DNA of 64,000 bases from Dysidea avara. Taxonomy: Eukaryota > Porifera > Demospongiae > Dictyoceratida > Dysideidae. How positions within the stretch are numbered: the stretch's first letter is position 1; every line of letters starts with the position of its first letter. The notes beneath the pieces are model-generated. The model was not told the origin of the DNA and made no database searches. It saw nothing but the letters and a program-made list of their open reading frames with translations. Both the position numbers and the translations under genes were made by a program. Positions 12,508 to 50,584 of this stretch are shown here, in pieces. Location: the NCBI RefSeq assembly GCF_963678975.1, contig NC_089278.1:15543959-15607958 (forward strand). Direction: 5' to 3'.

Positions 12508-12539
12508 AATTCAATACAATGGTGTCCATGGTAACAAGT

Positions 12540-15887
<3,348 letters not shown>

Positions 15888-16083
15888 TTTGTTACGCGCA
15901 CGCGTATATGGAAACGTGATACCCCAATGGGAATCCGACTAGTGGTGAAGGCAGTTATACCATAGATAGTATACTAGCGAGTGAATATTTTTTTTGTGTT
16001 TAGCTTAAGTCTAATTTTAACATTGTAGTATAGTTACTTAATTTCCATACGGAGTGATCGTTATTTGGAGTACTCGTAGAATA
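15888..16083. promoter_or_regulatory. Bidirectional promoter region RPS14/EFA6
   Basis: Fewer than 200 bp separate the inferred RPS14 transcription start from the EFA6 start codon on the opposite strand. The segment near RPS14 is CpG-containing (ACGCGCACGCGTAT at about 15893-15907). The two genes almost certainly share promoter DNA. Confidence 0.55.
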
Positions 16084-29010
<12,927 letters not shown>

Positions 29011-29048
29011 ATTATTATTGTAAATTTATATAACATGTGGATCATGTA

Positions 29049-29546
29049 TCAGTGTTGTATTCTCCTGTCACGTGACCTGTACGCCACACCCCTCTCCTTC
29101 AACATTTCAGTAATCTCGTAAGGTAGATCACCTGATATCACGTGATGTCTACACTAGTTTACAAGGCTGCAAAACCTACCTGATACAGACACAGCATAAC
29201 AACCTTGAACGCATCTCTCGATTCTCTGCCATCTTGCTACCCAGCTGTCTACCGGGCTCATTAACGATATCAAGCTGTATGATATTTAAATAACATTATT
29301 AATGGTTAGTATATATTATTACCCGTCAAAATTGTGACTGGTGCACTCACTGATCGCCTCGCGGTTACCCTTTAGCTCCAGCCATCGTTCACAATTATCA
29401 CAACCTGCCGCCAAGAATTGGTCGTGTGTCTATAGTACACAAGCTACACAACTCAACCACATTGCTGTATGAGTTACCTTTACGAGGGAACAAAGCTTAC
29501 AAGCTCTTAAATGTCGAGCTTCTTTCGGCACTGTATCAAGGGACAT
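29049..29546 (-). CDS. SUPT4H1: Transcription elongation factor SPT4 (DSIF small subunit), complete
   Basis: SPT4 pairs with the NGN domain of SPT5 to form DSIF, which controls promoter-proximal pausing and processivity of RNA polymerase II. Four exons, 29478-29546, 29323-29429, 29180-29274 and 29049-29131, total 354 nt, or 117 residues, the same as the human protein. The sequence begins MSLDTVPKEARHLRACKLC and continues SLVK, GCDNCERWLELKGNREAI, ECTSHNFDG, LMSPVDSWVARWQRIE and GVAYRSRDR. The CxxC...CxxC zinc finger is intact. Near-universal family landmarks (the ECTS..FDG and MSP.DSWVA.WQR blocks) are conserved. The stop lies 38 bp from the EFA6 stop on the opposite strand. Confidence 0.97.
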
Positions 29547-30041
29547 TAATATTTTTAATGGGCATCTATTATAATAAAAATAACTATAGGCGTTTAAAAT
29601 AAAATTGGCGGTAAATTATGGTGAGGAGTAAATTTTACTGATCTGATGGAGCGAAACGTTTCGCGTTGAAGATTAATATATCAGTACGTGTTAGTTGCAC
29701 AGTGTCACAACATATAACTGCAAGATATATCTATGGCCAGAGCCACCCACGTGGCTCTAAGTGTATGCAGACGCCTCAACCTGTAAAGTATAGACATGAG
29801 GCAAATGTGTAACGATCTGTAATTTTGGGGATCACTTCTGAAGATGAAATTTAAGTTGACAATTGAACAAATATAACGGAATTTTACGGAAATCTAAAAT
29901 TTATGGATTTGCTGATATCAATTTTACAGAGAAATATCCATTGAAATATGTGAAGTACAGGCAGTCATCTTTCCATCTTCAAAATTCATAGACAGTTTTT
30001 GGCTTCTTGGGCAAATGTATGAAGTGATAAAGCTTGGAGAT

Positions 30042-30481
30042 TAGTCTCGCATGGCCAGACTGCTTTTTCTCTTTGTCATTAGGTAGGGAGAAAAAAGGGT
30101 CTGGAACAGTTCGAATCCCACAATTGTCTTGACACGTCACAAGGCTACGTCATAAGTATACAACCCATGCGCTTAAACTCCATTGTAACAAGAATGCCAC
30201 AACACAACAATAAACAAAAGACCTTACCTAAACAATTAACAACCGATTCAATCTATTATTACCTCATAGGCAGCTTAGATGCTGATAGGTTTATAAATCT
30301 GTGCTTGTAATTGATTGACCACTTGATGCAAGCGGCTATTTGAAAATGCATCATGTTTCTTTGGTTAACACCTCCAATTATCCGGAGAGTGTCAAGACGA
30401 GTGTGGGATTCGAACTGTTCCAGACCCTTTTTTCTCCATGCCCAATGACAAAGAAAAAAGTAGTCTGACCTCGCGAGACTA
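30042..30481. mobile_element. Long-TIR non-autonomous element (440 bp)
   Basis: Both termini carry about 75-80 bp of matching inverted sequence. They start TAGTCTCGC and end GCGAGACTA, with inner blocks GGGTCTGGAACAGTTCGAAT and its inverse. The interior has no ORF. Confidence 0.8.
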
Positions 30482-30634
30482 CTTGGGAGATAGGCTTGGC
30501 TTGTGTCAAAAAAACTTCCCTAAAATTTAAATTATTGTTAGCTAATTACATAGGGTGAGCACCATATAGATAATAGTCCCACCCCAGACCATGTAAGAGT
30601 CTGGTACCACACAAAAGAAACACTTGGCTATGAT

Positions 30635-31156
30635 CAGTGTTGGGCAAGTTACTTTGTAAAGTAACTAGTTACATATTACATATTACTTGCAACTGAACTA
30701 TTTAGTTACAGTTACATATTACCCATAAAATAAAGTAACTGTAATAATATTACATATTATATTACTTTGTGTCCATAGCCTTAAGCTGTCACGTGTGAAA
30801 CTACCACCTCATCACATGACATGATTGCGTTGTTGGGCAATGCGCAAATGTTGGTTATAAGTAAGAAGCTGGTGAATAAGCTTCATTCAGTAGGCTTCAT
30901 TACTTCGTTGTGGCTAGACGTTACTCAGTAGATTACTAACGAGATTAGTAACTTCGTTACTTGTAGTAATAATATTACATAATATTAGATTCGTTACAGT
31001 AACTATATTACTTAGGTAACGCGTTACACTTGTAAGTAAAGTAACTTGAGTTATATTACCTGTTTTTATAATGTATTTCGTTATATTACTTTGTTACCAC
31101 AAAAGTAATAAGATTACGTAACACGATACATAAGTAGCGCGTTACTCCCAACACTG
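30635..31156. mobile_element. hAT-like non-autonomous element with exact 8-bp target duplication
   Basis: The element runs from CAGTGTTGGGCAAGTTACTT to GTAACGCGTTACTCCCAACACTG-type ends, whose termini are CAGTGTTGGG and CCCAACACTG. It is flanked by identical copies of GCTATGAT (30627-30634 and 31157-31164). An 8-bp duplication is the hAT signature. The interior is full of GTAACTA/GTTACT motifs and has no transposase. This CAGTGTTGGG...GTAACGCGTTAC type is recalled from other animal genomes. Confidence 0.88.
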
Positions 31157-31946
31157 GCTATGATAACATTTATGTGACATTACACAATCACTATGTTTTG
31201 GTCACCATTGAGATTCAAGAAAGCCTCTGATTTCACATATATTTCATGCAACTGAAATTCGCTTTGCTCCTTTTGCCATCTCCTTCACTGGTTAACAATC
31301 TTTGACATTTCTTTACAATACCATTAGGAGTGCCGTTGTCAATGATATTAAGGTGCAAATTTTTGTATTGTGTGATACCAGACCTCTTGTGGTCTGGGGC
31401 AACTGGCGGCTAGATATTGAGTCTTGCCCAAGTACTATAACTGAACTCAATGACTTATAATGTGGTTGAACTCTCTACAGGAAGACTTGTAACTAGTCCT
31501 ATAGCTGAACTCTACTGTAATTTTTATCCAACAACACATGTTCTTGAGATATAGAAAATATGTGTTGGTAGGGTAGTGTCAAGGCCTTCCATTGACTACA
31601 GAATGCCTCCCAGATTTGTGCGGAGCATGTGATCATTGAAATAAATAGACTTGTTGCCAGTGTTTTTGTATTTTGGATTAAAATTTTCAATCCTTGACGT
31701 GCTTGTTTGTACTTTAATTTACTAGAAGTGAACATTCCTACATAGTTACACTTATAGTTGTATTGGTATATGGGATCAGTATCAGATTGGTTTAGTTTAC
31801 AAGTCATGCACTCAAGACAGACTTGAAAAAGCATTAATGCCACTAGCTATGTGGCCTCTACTGTCAACAACTAGACAAGGCACCCACAAAAATTTTAATG
31901 TACTGATACAATTATCATATACCTCTCACCATTATATAAGGCATAG

Positions 31947-32131
31947 TACAGTGGAGAGTCTATCCAAACTAATATGGGGGGAGGGTGTTCATATAATTGA
32001 ATAGTACGTAAAATATTCAGAGCTTTGTTCAACTACTCTAATAAAGCATACACTTTTGACAAAATACTCTAATTGAGTAGTCACTTTGGTGTTCGGATAA
32101 TCAGAGTTCAGATAATCGACTCTCCACTGTA
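31947..32131. mobile_element. MITE with TACAGTGGAGAGTC ends
   Basis: TACAGTGGAGAGTC on the left and GACTCTCCACTGTA on the right are exact inverses, TA to TA. It is 185 bp long and contains two CTCTAAT-type motifs. The ends resemble pogo/Tc1-like termini. Confidence 0.75.
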
Positions 32132-32196
32132 TCACATGACAGTCACATGGTTATATTCTCTTGTAGGTTATACTGGTCATTTGTGTCAAGTGGTAC

Positions 32197-33211
32197 ATGA
32201 TTGCTATGGAAAGGAGCCAATCACAGCAGAGGGTGTGGCCTACAGCTAATGAGATTGATGGTGATGTAGTTGATAATTCTACCCAATCACATTTACTCAC
32301 TAAGGAGAACAGACGCTTGTTAGTACAATACTTTACTAGTAGAACCAGCTCAACTGGTCAAACAAGACAACGGAATGCTAGTTTCCATGGTGATTTTGAT
32401 AATGCTCGATACCATGATGAGTGGACTACAAGACATCATGTGTTGGAGTATCCCCCAGTAACTAATCCTGTAACCAATGGCAACCATCATGTAACCAGTA
32501 GCAACCATCGTGTAACCAATGACAACCATCATGAAAACTATCGTGTAGTGAGGTATGTGTTTCATGATAATTATGAGGTTACCATGGTAATACCACAGGA
32601 GACACTACAGTAGACAACATTCTGTTGGTGGATATGATGATGGTTACTATGGCAATGATGAACTTCAACCACATCATAGATATGGTCACTACAAATCCTG
32701 TAATGTTATTGGCTCTGTATCACATGATCCAGCCCGACACCTCTCCCAATCTAGAAGTGTGTATAATATTCATTCTAACTACCCAGCTACTACTAATGTA
32801 GCCACCCATTCTAACCACCTATCCTCGACTAATCTAACAGCCCATTCTAACCACATCACACAATCTAGTGCAGCAGTCCGACCTAATCATCATCTCACAA
32901 AGTCTCCATCTAGTTTAGCAGTCCATGCTAGTGGTATAGAATATATTTGTAACTTCACATCTACTCATAAAGTAGTCAACAGCCGGTCAAGATCAGGTGA
33001 ACTAGTGTTATTATGTTTGCTGTTATACTGTTATGTTCTGTGTAGCTCAGGACTTGAGGCGTGTTAGTTGGCATGGTGACTTTCAGCTTCAGCAGTCTGC
33101 AACAGGTTAGAAGGTTTTTAATTGATATTAAATGATGTTTTCATGGTAGCCAATGATACACCCACGAGAAAAAGAAGAAACAAAAGACACAAAAAGTGTT
33201 TGATCATGTAA
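32197..33211 (+). CDS. Unrecognised basic protein with C-terminal CAAX prenylation motif
   Basis: Four phase-consistent exons (32197-32552, 32611-32996, 33046-33105 and 33150-33211) encode 287 residues, starting MIAMERSQSQQR. I do not recognise the family. The C-terminus is RKRRNKRHKK followed by CLIM and the stop: a strong polybasic region plus CAAX box (Met at the last position favours farnesylation), which predicts attachment to the inner plasma membrane as in Ras/Rho proteins. The middle is rich in Asn and His, with repeats of the SNH and VTN type. Two short matching sites, NASFHGDF and RVSWHGDF, occur in exons 1 and 3. An acceptor-like TTGTAG at 32166 opens in frame upstream of the Met, so an earlier exon is possible. 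No GTPase motif is present. Confidence 0.65.
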
Positions 33212-35554
33212 TATTGTTAAATGTATTTTTGTAGCATTGTTAACAAAATTCTTGTATAGGTAGGTTTAGTGTACCCTACCAGTGCTATACCAGATAGTTT
33301 TCTAAATGTCTGTGTGACTGTATTCTTCAGTGTAGCAAGCTTATAAATAAGGAGATATGGTTGGTGAGGGTTAGCTATTGTCATTGTTAGCATGGTGGTT
33401 CAGCGTTGAACCACTGCCTTGAAATGTTACATATCAGGTGTGTGTTTTTGTTTGTTTCATGAGCTGAACTTTTAATGCAACTTATAGCCAAGCTTACTAG
33501 CCAGAATTTCCAAACATTATCTATATCTTTAATGCTGTATAGCTGTTGGCTTTCGGGTAAGACATGTCAAGTGTGACTGACAATCATCACTGTAACTATA
33601 TCATTGCTGCAACAGATTGACAGTCTAATAGAACACTCATGTAACGTTTATTCATTTAATACCATACCTGTTTCACTGCCCATACAAAAGTATAGTATAG
33701 CAGTGAAATTTATCCCGTATTTCACTGACAGCAGTGAAAAGTTGTTTCACTGACAGCAGTGAAAAGTTGTAATTGCAATTTCATTGGCTAGAATTTATGT
33801 AACAATGTAGTGCTAATTAGTGTTGACACATGTTTAGTACATGGTGACAAATTCCGTATGTAGCAACTACTGCTACCCATGCTATTACTAGAACAAATTA
33901 TATTTTATTTTTGCACAAAAGGGTGAATTACAGTAGTTATATAAAAATGTGGCTCAGTGAGTAAGTCTACTATTATTGCACTCCAGCCAGTATATAATTA
34001 CATGTCAGATTCAGCATTGTATTACACAGTTACTGGTAACTCTGCGGTGATTTACTAGATGTAGCTACATCATGGCATTAAGAAAATTCCAATAACATTC
34101 TTTCTAATAAATATTTCAGTAAGTTGCATAATATAAATTTGATATGTAACCGAGTATAGGTGAGAAAAGGGATCTTCCATGCAATGCTTGAAATTTGTCA
34201 TGAGCTGCATTATAGTTTTGTAAGGTTCTGTCAACTCGAAAGATCTTGGCATAGCTAATTGGATGGGTACGTGTCCTTTCCACAATAATAAAGGTAACTA
34301 GAGTATTATGTTCAGGCTTTGCACAAGGCAGACCAACTGAGGTCCTTACAAATTGTGTATATCCATGCAACCTAACTCCTGGGGTCCTCTCACCTAGTGA
34401 TTTGGAAGATTTAGTGATATACATAAATCTATATACAGTTATACTTTGATCACTTATGTATTGGATAAACATAACCTCTTAAACACACTTATTTCCACAT
34501 TTAGACACATTATTGTACTCTTTTCCCATTTAACTGACCTTTACTGTCTTCCCTGAGTTGTACTGTCAATTAACACAACAAATTACAAAAGAGACATAAT
34601 ATAGTGTGTGCTTTCCCACATCTGGACCTAAGCTAGGAGATTGCATGCAGTATCACACAAAAACAATAGAGTCTCTACGTGCAAGGGGTATGGTAATATA
34701 GGCTCCATGTTGCATTAAATAGTTTTAAAGGCTCAGTGAACTTCAACCTTAATGGAAGCAATTCATCGTACTGCCACATCATGTGTAACAATTCAGATTG
34801 TTCTTGAATCGATTTGCATATTCTGACTTGGTTGAGTGGAAGTTCACTCAGCCTGCTAACCAGGTTGACTCAGTGGCAGTTAACAGCAAACCCTCTGAAC
34901 AACGTTAATGAGTTGTATGTCATTCCAGTGTAACTGATACAAAGTAGCTAAGGCTGGCTAGTCGAGACCAATAAAGAGTTGTCATCCAGTAGTACATGAA
35001 ATGGTGCAGTACTTCAACATGTAGTAGGATAGCACTGCCGTGGTGGTCTTTGTTACAACAAACTTTTATTGTTGGACCATGTTCCCTCAGCTACAACATT
35101 ATTATTTTTTGATTTCAATGTCAAGGGATGAGGTTCAGGGAAGAGTTGCTGTGTAGGCATTACGTAGCTACACTGCATTCTACTATCTCCAGATTTCATG
35201 CATGTTGTAGCTAACTTGGTGCCGGGGTTTAGATTAAAAAATGCACAGAAAAATACACTGCCTGCAGTACAATGGTGCTCCCCATACGCTATGTGCGCAA
35301 CACATAATTGTATATGCATAGTACAACAATGCATGATCATACTACAATTACATTATAATTACTATAGCTAGCTATAAGATATGTTGAACTTTTTTCAGAT
35401 AGCTTGTAATAGCTATTGGGGTGGAAACAAACAAACAAAACAAGAGTGCTGTAAAACTTTACACAGATACAAAGGATTTCATAGCTGTAGGATGTGGACG
35501 GGAATGTGAAGAAAGTGCTCACAAAAATATTTCACGTGCGTTGCACGTGCTGCC
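33212..35554. other. Intergenic, no supported gene
   Basis: It contains a short tandem (GTTTCACTGACAGCAGTGAA unit, 33718-33770) and an antisense open frame of uncertain status (34116-34472). The region is AT-rich; the last 500 bp carry the promoter of the fucosyltransferase-like gene. Confidence 0.45.
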
Positions 35555-45377
<9,823 letters not shown>

Positions 45378-46310
45378 TTATTTATAGTTTATTTGATTTG
45401 TAGAGCAAATAATTTATAGTCAGTATTATGATCATCATCACTATTGTAACCAAATTATATGAGTTGGTTGATTAATGGTTGGTACAGGACTATGGGTTAC
45501 ATGACTAAGTTCATTGAACATGTACAACTGGTAGCCGGCTAGTACACTCAGAATGTTTTAGGGGGATCAGGTTGCCCTCCCCACACACATGCACACACAC
45601 AGAGAAAAATTTTTCAAATTTAGCCTACACTGAGATTGAATTTAGGACTGAGCTTTATTAAATAGGTATAAGTATTGTAAGCCAAGTGAATCAATATTTT
45701 CTATTTTGCAGTGGTATGATATTTGTTGCCTTAAACAGTACAGAATGCTGCAGTATGGTTTGAGTTCATCAAAGGTGAATTTGGGGGTCTACCTATAGCA
45801 GTGTCATGCAAGGAAGGGTGGTAGTTATTTATGGTTGGAAATTTCTGATTCATACTGTGATTATTTGATCAAGTAAGGGCACAGCCCCCAGCTGATACTG
45901 TAGCTCTGTTAACTTTATAGATGTACAATTTCAGTTATACTAGTGTTGTTATTAGAGTATAATTGACTGCTCTATTACAGTATTTCAACTTTAGCAGTGG
46001 TTTTATCACTGAAATATAATTATTATCCCTCTTGTTTATTCCTAAAAGAGATTAGCTTTTCCTTCTTGCTCTTTCCATCTTTTCATTGTCCATGTGTAAG
46101 ATTCTGTATTGTAGCTTCTACTAGCTCTCTATCTAAAATTTTAAGGGGGTGGGTGATGCACCCCTCTACATCCAGCCTTGCTGTCTTAATGATTGTCATC
46201 AATTATTTTAAATTTCACTCATGACTACAGCCATTTGGCAGCATTCATTTTCTTCAGTCAATTTTTTGGTATTGAAGAATGTTTGTCATGTTGCAAACAA
46301 CAAGTGTGTA
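45378..46310. other. Intergenic, no supported gene
   Basis: AT-rich sequence with a CTCTATTAG motif pair near 45950. I see nothing coding. Confidence 0.4.
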
Positions 46311-47600
46311 TATAGGGTCTGTTGTCCTCGTGGGGTGAAATACATGTCAGTGTGCCACAAAGGGTCAATATTAGGTCCTGTGTTGTTTAGTATTTATATG
46401 AATGACTTACCAAATTGTGTGCAGATTTGTAAATTAAATTTGTATGCAGATGATATGGAAATGCAATGCAGTAATGTTAACTTCTTGTGCAGAACATGAA
46501 CTGCAGCAGGATCTTCTATCTGTGAATTCATGGCTCTGTGTCAACCTTCTTACCCCGTAGCATAAAGAAGTCTAATATTATGTTAATCAGCTCTCGTCAG
46601 TAGATTTGGAATCATGACTTGTGTGTGTTACTGTTAATGGCAAGCAATTATCCCTTGTCTCCTCAGTCAGGTATCTTGGTCTTTGACTTGGAACCAGCAT
46701 ACAGCAAGTATTCTTCAAATGGTTTACTCTAGGATACGTTGTCTCTACCATTTACGTCCTTTGCCTGCTGACATTCTTGCCAAATTATATTGTATTTTTG
46801 TGTTACCCATACTGGATTACTGTGATGTAGTATGGACACTATCATCTGTGCAACATTCCATACCCATACTGGATTACTGTGATGTAGTATGGACACTATC
46901 ATCTGTGCAACATTCCAAACCCATACTGGATTACTGTGATGTAGTATGGACACTATCATCTGTGCAACATTCCATACCCATACTGGATTACTGTGATGTA
47001 GTATGGACACTATCATCTGTGCAACATTCCATACCCATACTGGATTACTGTGATGTAGTATGGACACTATCATCTGTGCAACATTCCATACCCATACTGG
47101 ATTACTGTGATGTAGTATGGACACTATCATCTGTGCAACATTCCAAACCCATACTGGATTACTGTGATGTAGTATGGACACTATCATCTGTGCAACATTC
47201 CAAACATTTGGATAGACTTCAAAGTTTAATAATAGTCCATCATCTAGTTAATGGTGATCTTTTGGTGTGTGTGACTCTGACAGAACAAAGACATTTTCAT
47301 GCTGCAGTACAAGTGTATAAAATGTTAGCTACACAAATTATCACCATCATTATGCTGCTGACATGCTGGCCAGAACCTTTATCATTTATTTGCTTATTAC
47401 TACTTTTTATTATTATTATTATCAAGTCTACCAGTTGGGCACTGGAGAGTTTGCACAGAAGGCAGAGCCTGTACGAGGTGCTTACCACTAGCCCAGGGAA
47501 CCTAGGAGAAATGTTCCAAGGGTGCAAGAAATCATAGTTTCTTTTACCAAGGCACACAAAACTCATTGAATCTCCTTTTGCACACAAGAAAACTTGAGCA
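46311..47600 (+). pseudogene. Decayed non-LTR retrotransposon (LINE) reverse transcriptase
   Basis: Translated fragments show GSILGPVLFSIYMNDLP and NLYADD, the RT motifs around the YxDD active site of jockey/CR1-like LINEs. After frameshifts and stops (46498-46690), RT-thumb sequence follows: WNQHTASILQMVYSRIRCLY and LRPLPADILAKLY. The 5' half is missing. A 57-bp tandem array is embedded (46806-47204). The 3' part ends near a TTATTATTATTATCAAGTCT stretch shared with about 36126-36150. Confidence 0.8.
46806..47204. repeat. 57-bp tandem repeat, seven copies, in frame in a LINE relic
   Basis: Seven near-identical 57-bp units each encode PILDYCDVVWTLSSVQHS plus I or K. The unit length is a multiple of three, so the frame stays open. 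A single copy of this segment is the normal content of the LINE RT region. Confidence 0.95.
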
Positions 47601-48621
47601 GTTTAAAGTTATTTATCAATCCGGCAATGTACTGACTGTATTAACAATATGTATTGTAATGTATGTACATTGAGAGCGCTGCCACATACTGAAGCAGTCT
47701 CCCTTCACCAAAAAAGGTGAAATTACATAGTGCAAAGGTCAAGAAAAAGTGTCTTGTCAGCGTAGTTACACTCTGCATGGTATTTTTAAACAGCAAAGCT
47801 TCAGTGTATGTTGTATTAGAGTAGTTGACTGTTGTATTTAAGATGTTTGACCACCATGTACCAAGCCATGTACACTATACTCTTAAAGTTCAGTGCTTCA
47901 CACCAGCTAGTAGCTTCCTGTGGGGGAGTGGTCAGTGCTTTACCCTGTACTGACATGAAATGATTGAATTGATACTGCTCCATATATTAAGTAGCTACGA
48001 CTTTTTTTTTTTTTGTCTTGCCAGGGTATTATGACGATCTCTCTAGTATCGATTATAAGCGGTAAGCGCTAGCATCAGAGGCGCTTATAATCTCTAACCG
48101 GTAAGCGCCCTACTGGAAAACCAGAATACTTCACGAAGCTGGTCAGTTTTATACGAGACATGATCCGGTACTGGATGAGCATATTCCACATCACATTACT
48201 AGATGTGCGCGCATGGTATGATGGAATGACAACGTGCCAGCCACACCCCCAAGCATGCAACATAGCACAGGTGATAAACTGAATGGGCGGACCAATCACT
48301 CTTGGCGGCAAACTTCAAAGGTTTAGAGAGTGAGACGGTTGTCCTTGTGGCTTTAATGTCGCACCACATAATCAAGCTTGGAATGTTGCATCAAAGTCAC
48401 TTACTAGATGGTGTTAGAACATGAATAATGTTACCAGTCTGATGGTGCAGTTGGTACCACAGAACTGTTGGTGTTGGAGGAAGCACAGAGTTCAAGGCTT
48501 GTTTGAGATGTTAATACCTGCAACACTGCCATGCTGACTGGTGGGTGTGGTGCTTAAGGGTTGGGGTTTGTACAGGAGCTATTTTATATTCTAAAAATTG
48601 TTGTGGTTTAATTAATTATAG

Positions 48622-49037
48622 ATGTCATTAACTGTTCTGGAAGCCATACAGAAGTATGTCTGGCAATTAATACCATGGTAAACTATCCATCACAAACAGT
48701 GTGTGTATATAGTTGTGTAGACAACAAAGGCTTTTTCATGCATGTGTGCAAACTACCTATAGGCCATTGTTTCAGATTTGTCATTTATTTCACTGAAGTT
48801 AAGAGTAATCTGCAGGGTACATCACACCAGTTTTCATGCTACTACAAGCCATATAAGTCTTCTCTCTATAGCATACTGTGCACAGTTGATTTCCTTAAAG
48901 ATCACATGCACAGCAGTGATAAATCTACATTCCGTGCCAGGCAGCAACTACATGCACTTGTTTTAGATGCCTCATGCAAAGTCAAAACCCCAATATATAA
49001 TGTTCAGTTAGGATGGGATATCATTGGATACAACTAA
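48622..49037 (+). CDS. Unrecognised protein, possible terminal exon
   Basis: An open frame follows an acceptor-like AATTATAG and reads DVINCSGSHTEVCLAINT, then runs to a stop at 49035-49037; an internal Met occurs at 48675. Content is cysteine-rich (VCVYSCVDNKG, HVCKLPIGHCFRF, SCYYKPY, ILCTVDF, DASCKVK). I do not recognise a family. No upstream exon could be assigned, so this may be the last exon of a gene, a single-exon gene or chance. It converges on the cysteine-module gene, with stops 88 bp apart. Confidence 0.35.
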
Positions 49038-49125
49038 TAATAACAATACAGTCATACTGCATCATCAAATGACAACAATATAGTGTGTTGAGGAAAGGGA
49101 AGATATGTACAGCAAAAGGGTGTGG

Positions 49126-50584
49126 CTACACATGTTTACAACCACAGCCTGTAATCTTAAGAATATTTTTAGTTTGCTGATGAGAAGAAAAGAAAGTTTC
49201 TTGAGCATGTTGTACTGGAACACAAGATTCTTCAGCCGGATCTAAATACAGCAAACACCCACCATCATCAGATCTATAAAATACAATAAAATAACAAGAC
49301 CATATATAGCAATATACAAAGCCTCTTACTTGAGTATGCACAAATTGTCCTCAGGTCGTATCTCACAATGACCAACACATTTTCCCACATCAATAGTCTA
49401 AAGTTAAGAAATGATTGATCAACATTTCTAGAAGACAGTAGTTATTTGTGTACCTTCCATCTTTGTTGCATCTGTCCATTACTGTCAGTAAAGATCTCCA
49501 AATGTTGTTCCTTCATTGGCAGACGGTAGCAGCTGCTTACACACTTACAAGATGAAATAACTGGGATACACATTTTCCCTATACAAAAGCAATCAGACAT
49601 GAAATAGCTCATTATCTAATGAACCCAAAGGCTTGTACCATTTGGTCCTGCTATCACTTCAGTTTTGTTCGCAACTGCCACACAAGATTTTCCTACAGAT
49701 CACATCATTACAATCTTTCATGGCCATAATCTAGTAACTTACTAAGACCATAACCTGAACATGCACCCATACACTCTCCAACGTCAACGGTTTGTTCAAA
49801 ACTACTTCCTTCAAAATAGGTCACAAATCTTTTACGTCTTCTGCACTTTGAAGGAAACCCTTGACAATTGCAGTCTTTGACGATATCAACAGTAATGGGT
49901 CCATTAAACAAGTGGAACACTCGAGAGCTGGTATGTTTGATGGCACATTCTTTGCCTGATCCACACTCCTATATCAATTGCCCATCATAACATATGACAT
50001 CACATTTATGGCCTAAGGCATAAACAGCATTTATCAACTAGTGTCAATAAATGTTGCAGACGATAATTATCCTCAGGCCACAAATAGCTAACACTTACAG
50101 TAGAGACAGCAGGCAGAACTGGTCCCAGTGACGAGTTGGATGTTGTTGTGTCCACTGGTTGAGTATTGCACTGAACACACTGGCCAACATCTACATGTAG
50201 GCTGACATTGGTGATATCTGTAACAAAATCATAATATTATTAAGGTCAGGGTCTGGCCACTAATCAACACGTCAGTTCGTGCCACAGAGCAAGTCTGGCA
50301 CGAGTTAGTGTTGATAATACGAGAAGCCACACAAACACCACAAAATATTAGCTAGGTATGACAACACGTTCACTGTTATTAATGTCGTTTAGCTTATGAT
50401 CGAACATTTGTTACTCACCTGGGCCTAACTCCACCATTTTACGTCTCCTGGCACAACACGACTCTGCCGCACTGCCATTGTCGTCTCCGCGTTGTGATCT
50501 CTTCAGCACCGGCGAAGCGGAGGGTGCAGCAAAGCTGCCACCAACTTGTAGCATAAGTAGAACACAAATAATCTTCGTCCACAT
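49126..50584 (-). CDS. Secreted protein with three cysteine-rich DVGxCxxxC modules
   Basis: Seven phase-matched exons (50419-50584, 50099-50217, 49743-49968, 49639-49692, 49454-49578, 49330-49397 and 49126-49273) give 301 residues. MWTKIICVLLMLQVGGSFAA is a clear signal peptide. A basic site (LKRSQR, about residues 28-33) may be cleaved. Three modules follow, each opening with VDVGQCVQC, VDVGECMGAC or IDVGKCVGHC and closing with a CxC pair (DCNCQG, SCKCVSSC and GCGCKHV). Even cysteine spacing and the terminal CxC recall cystine-knot ligands, but I cannot name the family. There is no transmembrane segment after the signal. It is probably an extracellular ligand or matrix protein (inference). 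Confidence 0.75.

Larger units (their letters stand above)
29547..32196. other. Intergenic transposon cluster
   Basis: This 2.6-kb segment lies between SPT4 and the CAAX gene. It holds three separate inverted-repeat elements (30042-30481, 30635-31156 and 31947-32131) with little unique sequence between them. I found no gene. Confidence 0.6.

Noticed and set aside
46729-47187. 152-codon minus-strand repetitive frame
   Set aside because: It is the complement of the 57-bp tandem repeat in a dead LINE.
49126-49341. Reading the last cysteine-rich exon as an independent 71-residue gene
   Set aside because: The in-phase acceptor at 49274 and module structure show it is the terminal exon of the 301-residue protein.
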